5,502 bases of DNA from Kiritimatiellia bacterium (GTDB lineage Bacteria; Verrucomicrobiota; Kiritimatiellia; RFP12; UBA1067): contig JAFYQC010000232.1 of the NCBI GenBank assembly GCA_017547265.1, positions 1-5,502 of the forward strand. Direction: 5' to 3'. Within the stretch, counting starts at the first letter, position 1. The number at the start of each line of letters is the position of its first letter. The notes beneath the pieces were generated by a model that saw only the letters and a list, made by a program, of their open reading frames with translations, was not told the origin of the DNA and did no database searches. Shown piece by piece: positions 1-5,484 of this stretch. The translations under genes were made by a program, and so were the position numbers.

Positions 1-384
1 ATCGACATCAAGGGCACGAAGGTGAACATCGCCGTCGCGCACCAGATGGGCAACGTCGAGAAGGTGCTCGACATGATCCGCGAGGACCGCAAGAACGGCG
101 TCAAGCCGCGCTTCGACTTCATCGAGGTCATGGCGTGCCGCGGCGGCTGCATCGGCGGCGGCGGTCAGCCCTGCCTCGCGACGGACGAAGTCCGCGCGCA
201 GCGCACGGCCGGTCTCTACACCGACGACGAGAAGTGCACGCTTCGCATGTCGCACCAGAACCCCGAAGTCACTGCCCTCTACAAGGACTACCTTGACGGC
301 AAGACGGGCGCTCAGGGCGGCGAGAAGGCGCACCACCTTCTCCACACCGGCTACAAGAAGATCGACGTCTATCACTTCGAGTGA
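1..384 (+). CDS. hydA: [FeFe]-hydrogenase large (catalytic) subunit, C-terminal end, 5' truncated by the window
   Basis: This reading frame is open from the first base of the window and ends at TGA 382-384, so only the last 127 residues are visible. It carries the third H-cluster cysteine motif, EVMACRGGCIGGGGQPC, with the two cysteines (CRGGC) that bind the [4Fe4S]-2Fe active site. It continues into the small-subunit-type C-terminal domain, recognisable by LYTDDE, SHQNPEV, LYKDYL and AHHLLHTGY. In the family this enzyme catalyses reversible proton reduction to H2 in the cytoplasm. Forms fused to this C-terminal domain are typical of NAD(P)H-linked, electron-bifurcating HydABC or Hnd-type complexes. 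The N-terminal ferredoxin domains and partner subunits would lie to the left and cannot be seen. The family is secure; the subtype (HydA versus HndD) and therefore the symbol are inferred. Confidence 0.93.
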   Translation: MDIKGTKVNIAVAHQMGNVEKVLDMIREDRKNGVKPRFDFIEVMACRGGCIGGGGQPCLATDEVRAQRTAGLYTDDEKCTLRMSHQNPEVTALYKDYLDGKTGAQGGEKAHHLLHTGYKKIDVYHFE

Positions 385-385
385 C

Positions 386-922
386 GTGCACGCTTCTTTA
401 TCGGACATTGTTGCCGATGTAGCGGCAAACTCGATCGAGGCCCATGCGGGCCTCGTTCGAGTTTCTGTTATAGAAGAAAACGGCACGATAACGCTGCGCG
501 TCGAGGACAACGGGAAGGGCATGCCTCCCGAAATCGTCGCCAAGGCGTTCGATCCGTTTTACACGGAGCCAGGAAAGCACGACAAGCGCAAGGTCGGCAT
601 GGGCCTTCCGTTCGTCAAGCAGACGTGCGACGGCTGCGGCGGCTCTGTAAAGCTCGACAGCACGCAGGGCGTGGGGACTACTCTAGTCTGCACGTTCAAG
701 GCAGACAACATCGACCTGCCGCCGATGGGAAGTCTGCCGGACGCAGTGCTGTCGCTCTTTAACTTTCAGGGAGATTTCGACCTCGTATTCCGTCACCGCA
801 AGAACGGCGAGGAATACGAGATCTCTCGCCTCGAGCTTATGGACGCCGTCGGCGGCTTTGATTCCGTCGAGGGGCTTTCTCTCGCCCGCGAGTTTCTCGA
901 GGGTCAGGAAGAGTCTTTGTAG
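386..922 (+). CDS. GHKL/HATPase_c ATP-binding protein of a hydrogenase cluster (anti-sigma/histidine-kinase-like)
   Basis: This is a 178-residue protein consisting of a Bergerat-fold ATPase domain without a dimerisation/phospho-acceptor region or a transmembrane segment. The N-box is DVAANS (Asn15, the Mg-binding position). The G1 box is DNGKGM (41-46), the DPFYTEPG segment follows at 56-63, and the G2 box is GMGLPFVKQ (71-79). The domain ends in GVGTTLVCTF. The last ~70 residues, beginning DNIDLPPMGSLPDAVL, resemble the conserved tail of small ATP-binding proteins encoded beside [FeFe]-hydrogenases in Clostridia and related anaerobes (recalled, not searched). I chose GTG 386 because it starts one base after the hydrogenase stop and leaves MHASLSDIVADVAANS, the usual short lead into the N-box. 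No Shine-Dalgarno is visible, so translational coupling to the upstream gene is likely. An upstream in-frame TTG at 293 would add a basic tail read entirely out of frame across the hydrogenase. The ATPase fold is well supported; the role (a regulator or partner of hydrogenase) is inferred from context. Confidence 0.88.
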   Translation: MHASLSDIVADVAANSIEAHAGLVRVSVIEENGTITLRVEDNGKGMPPEIVAKAFDPFYTEPGKHDKRKVGMGLPFVKQTCDGCGGSVKLDSTQGVGTTLVCTFKADNIDLPPMGSLPDAVLSLFNFQGDFDLVFRHRKNGEEYEISRLELMDAVGGFDSVEGLSLAREFLEGQEESL

Positions 923-930
923 CGTTGTTT

Positions 931-955
931 TCTAACGCTGAGTCGCAGCGTTAGA
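931..955. terminator. Stem-loop between convergent genes, possible bidirectional transcript end
   Basis: TCTAACGCTG (931-940) and CAGCGTTAGA (946-955) form a perfect 10-bp stem with a 5-base loop. It lies 9 bases after the ATPase stop, and it contains the TAA stop (951-953) of the opposing DRTGG gene. Neither strand has a U-run after the stem, so it is not a classical intrinsic terminator. It may define or protect 3' ends instead. AGCGTT at 921-926 can alternatively pair with AACGCT at 934-939. Confidence 0.5.
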
Positions 956-1289
956 ACTTGGTCGAAGGCCGCAAATCCGCGAGCTTGACCGACACCTCGA
1001 ACTGCGAAAGCGAGGTCGTCATTATGCCAATTCCCTCGCGGCGCGCAGCTTCAACCATGTCTTCCGGCGGCTGGCGATCGTGGCAGAGGACGATTCCCTC
1101 GATTCCCGCGAGCGTGCAGACGGCGATTGCGTTGAGGTGGTTCTGTATCGTAATGAGAACCGATTCGTCGCCACAGTGTCCCATGACATCAGACAGTAAA
1201 TCAGAAGTGTAGGCTGCCGTTATTTCGCCACCGATGTTGTCGACGACCGTCTTTCCGCCGAGCCGTTCCGCTATTTCACCGAATTTCAT
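951..1289 (-). CDS. DRTGG-domain protein (hydrogenase-cluster accessory type)
   Basis: This 112-residue soluble protein starts MKFGEIAERLGGKTV and contains GGEITAAYTSDLLSDVM (20-36), the characteristic beginning of the DRTGG domain (usual form: xGxYxSDLLSxVM). VLITIQNHLNAIAVCTLAGIEGIVL follows in the middle, and TSLSQFEVSVKLADL near the end corresponds to the usual ST..SxFEVxxxLYxL ending. The length matches stand-alone DRTGG proteins. No catalytic residues are known for the domain; it is named after a conserved segment in CBS- and phosphotransacetylase-linked proteins and is thought to be a ligand-binding or regulatory module. Stand-alone forms commonly occur in anaerobe [FeFe]-hydrogenase clusters with small ATP-binding proteins. 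That fits the two genes on the left, although here it is convergent rather than co-transcribed. ATG 1289 was chosen over the upstream in-frame start at 1400 because the family begins here and a strong -10 box lies 6 bases upstream. Biochemical function is unknown. Confidence 0.85.
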   Translation of the reverse strand: MKFGEIAERLGGKTVVDNIGGEITAAYTSDLLSDVMGHCGDESVLITIQNHLNAIAVCTLAGIEGIVLCHDRQPPEDMVEAARREGIGIMTTSLSQFEVSVKLADLRPSTKF

Positions 1290-1295
1290 AGTATA

Positions 1296-1306
1296 ATTAT
1301 AGCATA
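1296..1306 (-). promoter_or_regulatory. Extended -10 promoter of the DRTGG gene, predicted leaderless
   Basis: Read on the minus strand this is TATGCTATAAT, a consensus -10 box (TATAAT, 1301-1296) with the extended TGn element. Only 6 bases (TATACT) separate it from ATG 1289, so transcription should begin at or beside the start codon and no Shine-Dalgarno can exist. I see no good -35 box 16-18 bases upstream. The same motif and spacing recur before rluD and aroKB. Confidence 0.7.
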
Positions 1307-1331
1307 ATTTGGCAGGCATGGCTTTCACCCT

Positions 1332-1358
1332 AAATGCAGTTTTTGCATTACAAATGCA
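1332..1358. repeat. Alternating AATGCA/TGCATT repeats upstream of the DRTGG promoter
   Basis: AAATGCA at 1332-1338 and 1352-1358 are direct copies flanking TGCATT (1344-1349). The central copy can pair with either outer one. The cluster lies 26-52 bases upstream of the predicted -10 box of the DRTGG gene, where an operator could sit. An RNA structure at the end of the rluD transcript is the other possibility. A separate perfect 12-bp palindrome, CTGGTATACCAG, lies at 1379-1390. Confidence 0.35.
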
Positions 1359-1406
1359 ATGGCAAGTTGACGCGTTTTCTGGTATACCAGCTGGGCACAC
1401 GATATT

Positions 1407-1423
1407 CAGGGCATAAGTCCCTG
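1407..1423 (-). terminator. Weak stem-loop just downstream of rluD
   Basis: CAGGG (1407-1411) and CCCTG (1419-1423) form a 5-bp stem with a 7-base loop, starting 5 bases after the rluD stop codon on the minus strand. There is no U-run after it, so it is at best a weak transcript end. It is listed because it is the only structure directly at the rluD 3' end. Confidence 0.2.
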
Positions 1424-1428
1424 TGGTG

Positions 1429-2334
<906 letters not shown>

Positions 2335-2341
2335 GGACGAT

Positions 2342-2352
2342 AGTATAGCATA
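2342..2352 (-). promoter_or_regulatory. Extended -10 promoter of rluD, predicted leaderless
   Basis: Minus-strand TATGCTATACT consists of a TATACT -10 box (2347-2342) with TGC immediately before it. Seven bases (ATCGTCC) separate it from ATG 2334. There is no Shine-Dalgarno and no clear -35 box. It is 10 of 11 bases identical to the motif before the DRTGG gene. Confidence 0.68.
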
Positions 2353-2366
2353 TTCAAACGGCGGTG

Positions 2367-2396
2367 GCCGAAAGCTCCTCCTCATGGAGCCTCGGC
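2367..2396. repeat. Two-part stem-loop upstream of rluD
   Basis: GCCGA (2367-2371) pairs with TCGGC (2392-2396), and GCTCC (2374-2378) pairs with GGAGC (2386-2390). This gives a 10-bp stem interrupted by AA opposite C, with a 7-base loop. It lies at the edge of the gene-free region. GCGAAT (2395-2400) with ATTCGC (2412-2417) forms an adjacent, overlapping hairpin. Confidence 0.45.
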
Positions 2397-2440
2397 GAAT
2401 ACGCCGTATCCATTCGCTCGGACTTTCGTTCCACCGCCAA

Positions 2441-2466
2441 CTTCGCCGCGCCGCCCGATGGCTCGC
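2441..2466. repeat. Left arm of a long-range inverted repeat
   Basis: This arm is complementary to 2732-2757 at 23 of 26 positions: 7 bp (CTTCGCC), three mismatches, then 16 bp (CCGCCCGATGGCTCGC). Weaker similarity continues inward, where GCTCTCGTTCGG on the left corresponds to GCTTTCGCTTCGG in the reverse complement of the right side. The arms enclose 265 bases without a transposase, so this may be a small non-autonomous element or two opposed copies of a dispersed repeat. Confidence 0.7.
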
Positions 2467-2689
2467 GGGGCTCTCGTTCGGCTCCAGGCCCGCGACGGCT
2501 ATCGCACATCAGACAAGTTGCCGAGTTTAGCCTGCCATGCCTCGGCGTCTATCATTGGCTGCGTACGCAAGTCACTCTCACGCCTGCGACCTTCCGCCTG
2601 CCTCACCCGCGACCATCGGCTCGGCGCGGCTTGTTGCGGTTCCGAGGCCGGAGAGCCGACTGGCGCACGAGGTAACCGCCGCTTGTCGG

Positions 2690-2712
2690 TGGTTCGTGCA
2701 GCGCACGAACCA
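2690..2712. repeat. Perfect 10-bp hairpin, TGGTTCGTGC-AGC-GCACGAACCA
   Basis: TGGTTCGTGC (2690-2699) and GCACGAACCA (2703-2712) are exact reverse complements around a 3-base loop. No U-run follows on either strand. It sits just inside the right arm of the inverted repeat and 70 bases upstream of the aroKB promoter motif. It could be a repeat-element core or a protein-binding site. Confidence 0.6.
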
Positions 2713-2731
2713 ACCCGAAGCGAAAGCAAGG

Positions 2732-2757
2732 GCGAGCCATCGGGCGGATTGGCGAAG
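2732..2757. repeat. Right arm of a long-range inverted repeat
   Basis: This is the partner of 2441-2466 in opposite orientation. The exact 16-bp core is GCGAGCCATCGGGCGG (2732-2747), and GGCGAAG (2751-2757) pairs with the outer 7 bp. GGCGAA then repeats once more at 2757-2762 with one base changed. Confidence 0.7.
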
Positions 2758-2782
2758 GCGAAGGCCACGGCGGCGGGAAGAA

Positions 2783-2793
2783 TATGGTATAAT
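2783..2793 (+). promoter_or_regulatory. Extended -10 promoter of the aroKB-aroA operon, predicted leaderless
   Basis: TATGGTATAAT is a consensus -10 box (2788-2793) preceded by the extended TGn element. Eight bases (TTCACCTT) separate it from ATG 2802, too few for a leader with a ribosome-binding site. The position expected for -35 (2765-2770, CCACGG) is not a match, consistent with an extended -10 promoter. Confidence 0.7.
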
Positions 2794-2801
2794 TTCACCT
2801 T

Positions 2802-4292
2802 ATGCGCGACAAAAGTGGAATAGAGTGCCTGCAGAAGGCGATCTTTTTGTACGGCGCGCCTGCGAGCGGAAAGTCTACGCTCGGCAAGGCGCTGGCCGAA
2901 CGGCTTGGCGCTGGCTTTGTCGACCTTGACGAGCGCATTGTCGCTGAAGCAGGCATGTCTATCCCCGAGATTTTCAAGACTCGTGGCGAGGCGACTTTCC
3001 GCGATTTGGAGAGCAATGTTTTGCGGGAAGTGGTTTCTGTGCCTAAGGTTGTTTCGCTCGGCGGCGGAACTCTTCTGCGCGACGAGAATAGAGCGCTTTG
3101 CGAAGAGAACGGCACCGTCTTCTGCATAGACACTCCGTCAGACGAAGAGCTCGCGCGTCGCATCGGCGCGGCGCCTGGGTCGCGGCCTCTCGGCGACAAG
3201 GCCAAGGAACGCGCCGCGCATTACGCGTCTTTCCCGAACCGCGTCGCCGCGTTCTTCGACGCGCAGTCGTCGCTTGTCGTTGTTGGCCGTGGCATCGCGC
3301 CTGCAATTCTCGCTGGGCGCAACGTAGTTGCAGATGAGACGGTTGCTCGGCTCTGGGCTGGTCGGCTTGGAATTTCGCCTTTTGCCATCATTCCATCGGG
3401 CGAGGAGCACAAGACGCCTGTTACTGTCGCCAAACTCTGGCGTGCATTCGCAGAAAAGGGGCTTGGCCGCAAGGACACAGTTGTTGCGCTTGGCGGCGGC
3501 GTCACAGGCGATTTGACCGGCTTCGCCGCCGCTACTTGGATGCGAGGCATTTCCTGGATCAATGTTCCGACTACGCTTCTTTCGATGGTTGATGCGTCGA
3601 CTGGCGGCAAGACTGGGTGCGATCTTCCTGATGGCAAGAACCTCGCTGGCGCTTTCCATTTCCCTAAACTCGTCGTGATTGATACCGACTTCCTCGAAAC
3701 GCTTTCCCCGAAACTCGTCTCCGATGGTCGCGCCGAGATGATCAAGCATGAGGCGATTGGTGGTAAGGGGTCAGGGGTCAGTGCGAAGGGGTCAGGAGTT
3801 AGGAGTTGGAGTTCAGAGTTGGAGTTGGAGAGTGGTGAGGGAGATTTTGGTTGGAGTAAGGGGTCAGGAGTCAGTGCGAAGGAAATTGCCGAGAATTTGA
3901 TGGTGAAGGTCGGGATCGTGTGCGAGGATCCGCTTGAGACGCTTGGTCGCAGAATTCTCCTCAACTGCGGACATACGGTCGCCCACGCAATAGAAAAGGC
4001 GACTGGCTACCGCGTCTCGCATGGCGAGGCGGTCGCGATCGGATGCGTCGAGGAGGCGAAGATCGCCGTTCGTCGCGGACTTGCCCCGGCATCTTGGCCT
4101 GAAGAATTTGCCGCGCGCTTCGCCGTTGCGAATCTTCCGACTTCGCTCCCAGCCGGGCTTTCGCTCGAAGGGCTTGTGCCATTGATGCGCGGCGACAAGA
4201 AGCGAGAGGGCGGCGCTGTGACGTTTGCCTTGCCGTGCGGCTGGGGCGACGTGCGAGGAGTTAAGATAGATCTTTCGAAGGAGAGTCTTTGA
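2802..4292 (+). CDS. aroKB: Bifunctional shikimate kinase / 3-dehydroquinate synthase (AroK-AroB fusion)
   Basis: This 496-residue cytoplasmic enzyme covers two chorismate-pathway steps: ATP-dependent 3-phosphorylation of shikimate, and NAD-dependent cyclisation of DAHP to 3-dehydroquinate. The kinase occupies about 1-155: P-loop GAPASGKST (18-26), substrate motif DLD (41-43), FRDLE (66-70), GGG (87-89), lid RPL (128-130) and Arg137. The synthase follows without a long linker: GEEHKT (200-205), GGGVTGDLTGFAAATWMRG (231-249), PTTLLSMVDASTGGKTG (256-272) and GKNLAGAFHFPKLVVIDT (278-295). The expected zinc ligands are Glu312 (AEMIKH), His391 (CGHTVAHAIE) and His407 (SHGEA). Both halves look complete and active. 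Residues about 321-360 are a Gly/Ser/Glu-rich low-complexity segment coded by heptamer repeats; it replaces the family's helical stretch between the first and second zinc ligands. ATG 2802 lies 8 bases after a -10 box and has no Shine-Dalgarno. aroA follows with a one-base overlap. Confidence 0.95.
   Translation: MRDKSGIECLQKAIFLYGAPASGKSTLGKALAERLGAGFVDLDERIVAEAGMSIPEIFKTRGEATFRDLESNVLREVVSVPKVVSLGGGTLLRDENRALCEENGTVFCIDTPSDEELARRIGAAPGSRPLGDKAKERAAHYASFPNRVAAFFDAQSSLVVVGRGIAPAILAGRNVVADETVARLWAGRLGISPFAIIPSGEEHKTPVTVAKLWRAFAEKGLGRKDTVVALGGGVTGDLTGFAAATWMRGISWINVPTTLLSMVDASTGGKTGCDLPDGKNLAGAFHFPKLVVIDTDFLETLSPKLVSDGRAEMIKHEAIGGKGSGVSAKGSGVRSWSSELELESGEGDFGWSKGSGVSAKEIAENLMVKVGIVCEDPLETLGRRILLNCGHTVAHAIEKATGYRVSHGEAVAIGCVEEAKIAVRRGLAPASWPEEFAARFAVANLPTSLPAGLSLEGLVPLMRGDKKREGGAVTFALPCGWGDVRGVKIDLSKESL
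3765..3882 (+). repeat. Heptanucleotide repeat tract (GGGGTCA/GGAGTTR type) inside aroB, bounded by 25-bp direct repeats
   Basis: Consecutive 7-mers read GGGGTCA, GGGGTCA, GTGCGAA, GGGGTCA, GGAGTTA, GGAGTTG, GAGTTCA (3767-3815) and then drift. The end of the tract repeats the beginning: 3765-3789 and 3858-3882 match at 24 of 25 bases, exactly 93 bases apart, so both are read in frame as KGSGVSAK (322-329 and 353-360). The tract is purine-rich with very few cytosines on the coding strand, unlike the surrounding gene, and its GGGG runs could form a two-tier G-quadruplex. Confidence 0.9.
4278..4283 (+). promoter_or_regulatory. Shine-Dalgarno sequence of aroA
   Basis: AAGGAG lies 8 bases before ATG 4292, inside the last codons of aroKB. 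It supports ATG 4292 over the in-frame TTG at 4289. It also shows that this organism does use Shine-Dalgarno sequences for an operon-internal gene, in contrast to the genes behind the TATG-TATAAT promoters. Confidence 0.8.
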
Positions 4293-5392
4293 TGACCACG
4301 ATTCAGCCCGGCAAACGGACCGGTTCAGTCACGATACCACGCTCAAAGTCGCACGAACACCGCCTACTCGTCGCTGACTTCCTTGCCGGCGACTATTCCC
4401 GCCTTGCGCCCGCCGAGGGCGACAGCGAAGACATCATTGCCACGAAGCGGTGCCTCGAGGCGCTGAAGGGCGACAGCCAGCTTGCGATTCTCGACTGCGG
4501 CGAAAGCGGCTCTACGCGGCGCTTTCTCGCTCCTGTTGCCGCCGCGCTTGGCAAGTCGGTGACGTTCCTTACGCGCGGGCGTCTTTCCGAGCGGCCGCAG
4601 CTCGACTACTCCGATCTCAAGAGCGGGCTCCACGAACTCGCTGGCGACATCTCGTCGCAGTTCGTTACCGGACTCCTTTTTGCTCTTCCTCTTCTCGAGG
4701 GTGATTCGCAGATACGCTTCACGACTCCGCTCGAGTCGCGTGGCTACGTCGATATGACTCTTCGCGTCCTTTCTGGCGCGGGCATCTACGTCGCTGTCAG
4801 AGACGACGGCTTTGATGTTCCTGGCGGCCAGAAATACATTCCTCAGCCCGACGCCAAGGTCGAGCTCGACTGGTCGGGGGCTGCGTTCTGGTACGCGATG
4901 AATTCAATGGGCAGTCTTGTCATGTTCGAGAAGCCAGACGCTCATTCCTCGCAGCCCGACCGCGCCATAGTCGAGCTTGCGCCGAGGATCGCCTCGGCAT
5001 GGAAGGGCGAAAATGTCGACGTCAGCGTCTCGGGATGCCCCGACCTTTTCCCGGCCCTTGCCGTGCTAGCGGGCGCGTCTGCGGGCGTGACGCGCTTCTC
5101 CGGAACACGCCGCCTGAAGCTCAAGGAGTCGGACCGCGTGTCTGCGATGGCTGATGTCTTGAAGCGCTTTGGCGTCGATACAGAGACGGACGACGATTCG
5201 TTCCTAGTCCGAGGCGAAGGCGGCAAGTTCGACGGCGGCGAGTTCCATGCGTTCGACGACCACCGAATCGCCATGGCGATCGCTGTTGGCGCGACGATTG
5301 CGGACGGTCCCGTAGAGATCGACAACACCGAATGTGCTGCGAAATCCTACCCTGGGTTCTTCGATGAGTTCGCCCGCCTGAGGAACATCTGA
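4292..5392 (+). CDS. aroA: 3-phosphoshikimate 1-carboxyvinyltransferase (EPSP synthase), compact form
   Basis: This 366-residue cytoplasmic enzyme joins shikimate-3-phosphate and phosphoenolpyruvate to give EPSP. Visible active-site blocks are PRSKSHEHR (16-24; Lys19, Ser20, Arg24), CGESGSTRRF (69-78, the PEP/glyphosate loop), SERPQ (99-103; Arg101), ISSQF (120-124), ESRGYVDMT (148-156), CPDLFPALAVLA (249-260; catalytic Asp251), KESDR (278-282), DDHRIAMA (322-329; Arg325) and KSYPGFF (351-357). GESGST in place of the E. coli GNAGTA and the GGQKY motif resemble EPSP synthases of Clostridia. The protein is about 60 residues shorter than the usual ~427. Spacing from Asp251 to the C-terminus matches E. 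coli almost exactly, so the missing length lies before it, including about 25 residues between Arg101 and Ser121. All key residues remain, so activity is expected. It shares one base (TGATG) with the aroKB stop. Confidence 0.95.
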   Translation: MTTIQPGKRTGSVTIPRSKSHEHRLLVADFLAGDYSRLAPAEGDSEDIIATKRCLEALKGDSQLAILDCGESGSTRRFLAPVAAALGKSVTFLTRGRLSERPQLDYSDLKSGLHELAGDISSQFVTGLLFALPLLEGDSQIRFTTPLESRGYVDMTLRVLSGAGIYVAVRDDGFDVPGGQKYIPQPDAKVELDWSGAAFWYAMNSMGSLVMFEKPDAHSSQPDRAIVELAPRIASAWKGENVDVSVSGCPDLFPALAVLAGASAGVTRFSGTRRLKLKESDRVSAMADVLKRFGVDTETDDDSFLVRGEGGKFDGGEFHAFDDHRIAMAIAVGATIADGPVEIDNTECAAKSYPGFFDEFARLRNI

Positions 5393-5402
5393 ATTTTTCT
5401 TA

Positions 5403-5432
5403 AATTTCACTCTTGCGCCGAGCGGTGAAATT
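5403..5432. repeat. Inverted repeat downstream of aroA overlapping the next promoter
   Basis: AATTTCAC (5403-5410) and GTGAAATT (5425-5432) are exact reverse complements around a 14-base loop. The repeat begins 10 bases after the aroA stop, following a T-rich run (5394-5401). No U-run follows it, so it is a poor intrinsic terminator. Because it brackets the candidate -35 box of the next gene, it could equally be an operator. Confidence 0.45.
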
Positions 5433-5441
5433 ATGTATCAT
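5413..5441 (+). promoter_or_regulatory. Candidate sigma70-type promoter for the gene at the right edge
   Basis: TTGCGC (5413-5418) and TATCAT (5436-5441) are separated by 17 bases. Transcription would start near 5448, giving a leader of about 37 bases before TTG 5485. This differs from the three leaderless promoters in having a recognisable -35 box and a downstream Shine-Dalgarno. Confidence 0.45.
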
Positions 5442-5466
5442 TCAACACAACACCAAAGCTTGTCCT

Positions 5467-5474
5467 AAGGGAGG
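5467..5474 (+). promoter_or_regulatory. Strong Shine-Dalgarno before the right-edge gene
   Basis: AAGGGAGG is a near-perfect anti-16S match. It lies 10 bases before TTG 5485, slightly long but workable. No ATG or GTG lies between it and the window end, so TTG is the only conventional start available. Confidence 0.6.
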
Positions 5475-5484
5475 CATACCTGAA

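Larger units (their letters stand above)
2353..2782. other. Gene-free, GC-rich divergent intergenic region with many inverted repeats
   Basis: About 430 bases lie between the rluD and aroKB promoters. Several reading frames stay open because the sequence is GC-rich, but none shows a recognisable domain. Their translations are rich in Arg, Ser and Pro, and they overlap one another in several frames. The stretch contains stem-loops at 2367-2396, 2395-2417 and 2690-2712, a perfect palindrome TGCGTACGCA at 2560-2569, and a pair of inverted arms at 2441-2466 and 2732-2757. It looks like decayed or repeat-derived DNA rather than a gene. A small RNA cannot be excluded, though no internal promoter with the TATG-TATAAT motif is seen. 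Confidence 0.6.

Noticed and set aside
293..385. Possible longer N-terminus of the ATP-binding protein from TTG 293
   Set aside because: The extra 31 residues are Arg/Thr-rich and read out of frame across the conserved C-terminus of the hydrogenase. GTG 386 gives the normal family start one base after the hydrogenase stop.
1290..1400. Longer DRTGG protein starting at 1400 on the minus strand
   Set aside because: The 37 extra residues have no family similarity and run through the -10 box at 1296-1306. MKFGEIAERLG at 1289 is the expected start.
2335..2385. Longer RluD starting at 2385 on the minus strand
   Set aside because: The added 17 residues are coded across the predicted promoter at 2342-2352, while MQRLD at 2334 aligns with the family.
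2499..2798. Possible small secreted protein on the minus strand (GTG 2798, hydrophobic MKLYHILPAAVAFAFA start)
   Set aside because: The start looks like a signal peptide, but its first codons overlap the aroKB promoter, no Shine-Dalgarno or promoter precedes it, the rest is Arg/Ser/Pro-rich, and its beginning lies in the inverted-repeat arm.
2458..2929. Overlapping plus-strand frames (2458-2823, 2537-2929) in the intergenic mosaic
   Set aside because: They run into the start of aroKB in other frames, show no recognisable domains, and reflect a scarcity of stop codons in GC-rich sequence.
3765..3882. CRISPR-like or transposon-type direct repeats
   Set aside because: There are only two 25-bp copies made of 7-bp units within an open reading frame, with no spacers, terminal inverted repeats or transposase.
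3221..3964. 247-residue minus-strand frame with repeated TPDP motifs opposite aroKB
   Set aside because: The apparent protein repeat is only the complement of the heptamer tract in aroB. The rest is antisense to conserved motifs.
4289..4291. TTG 4289 as the aroA start
   Set aside because: The adjacent ATG 4292 has AAGGAG at a better 8-base spacing and forms the common TGATG overlap.
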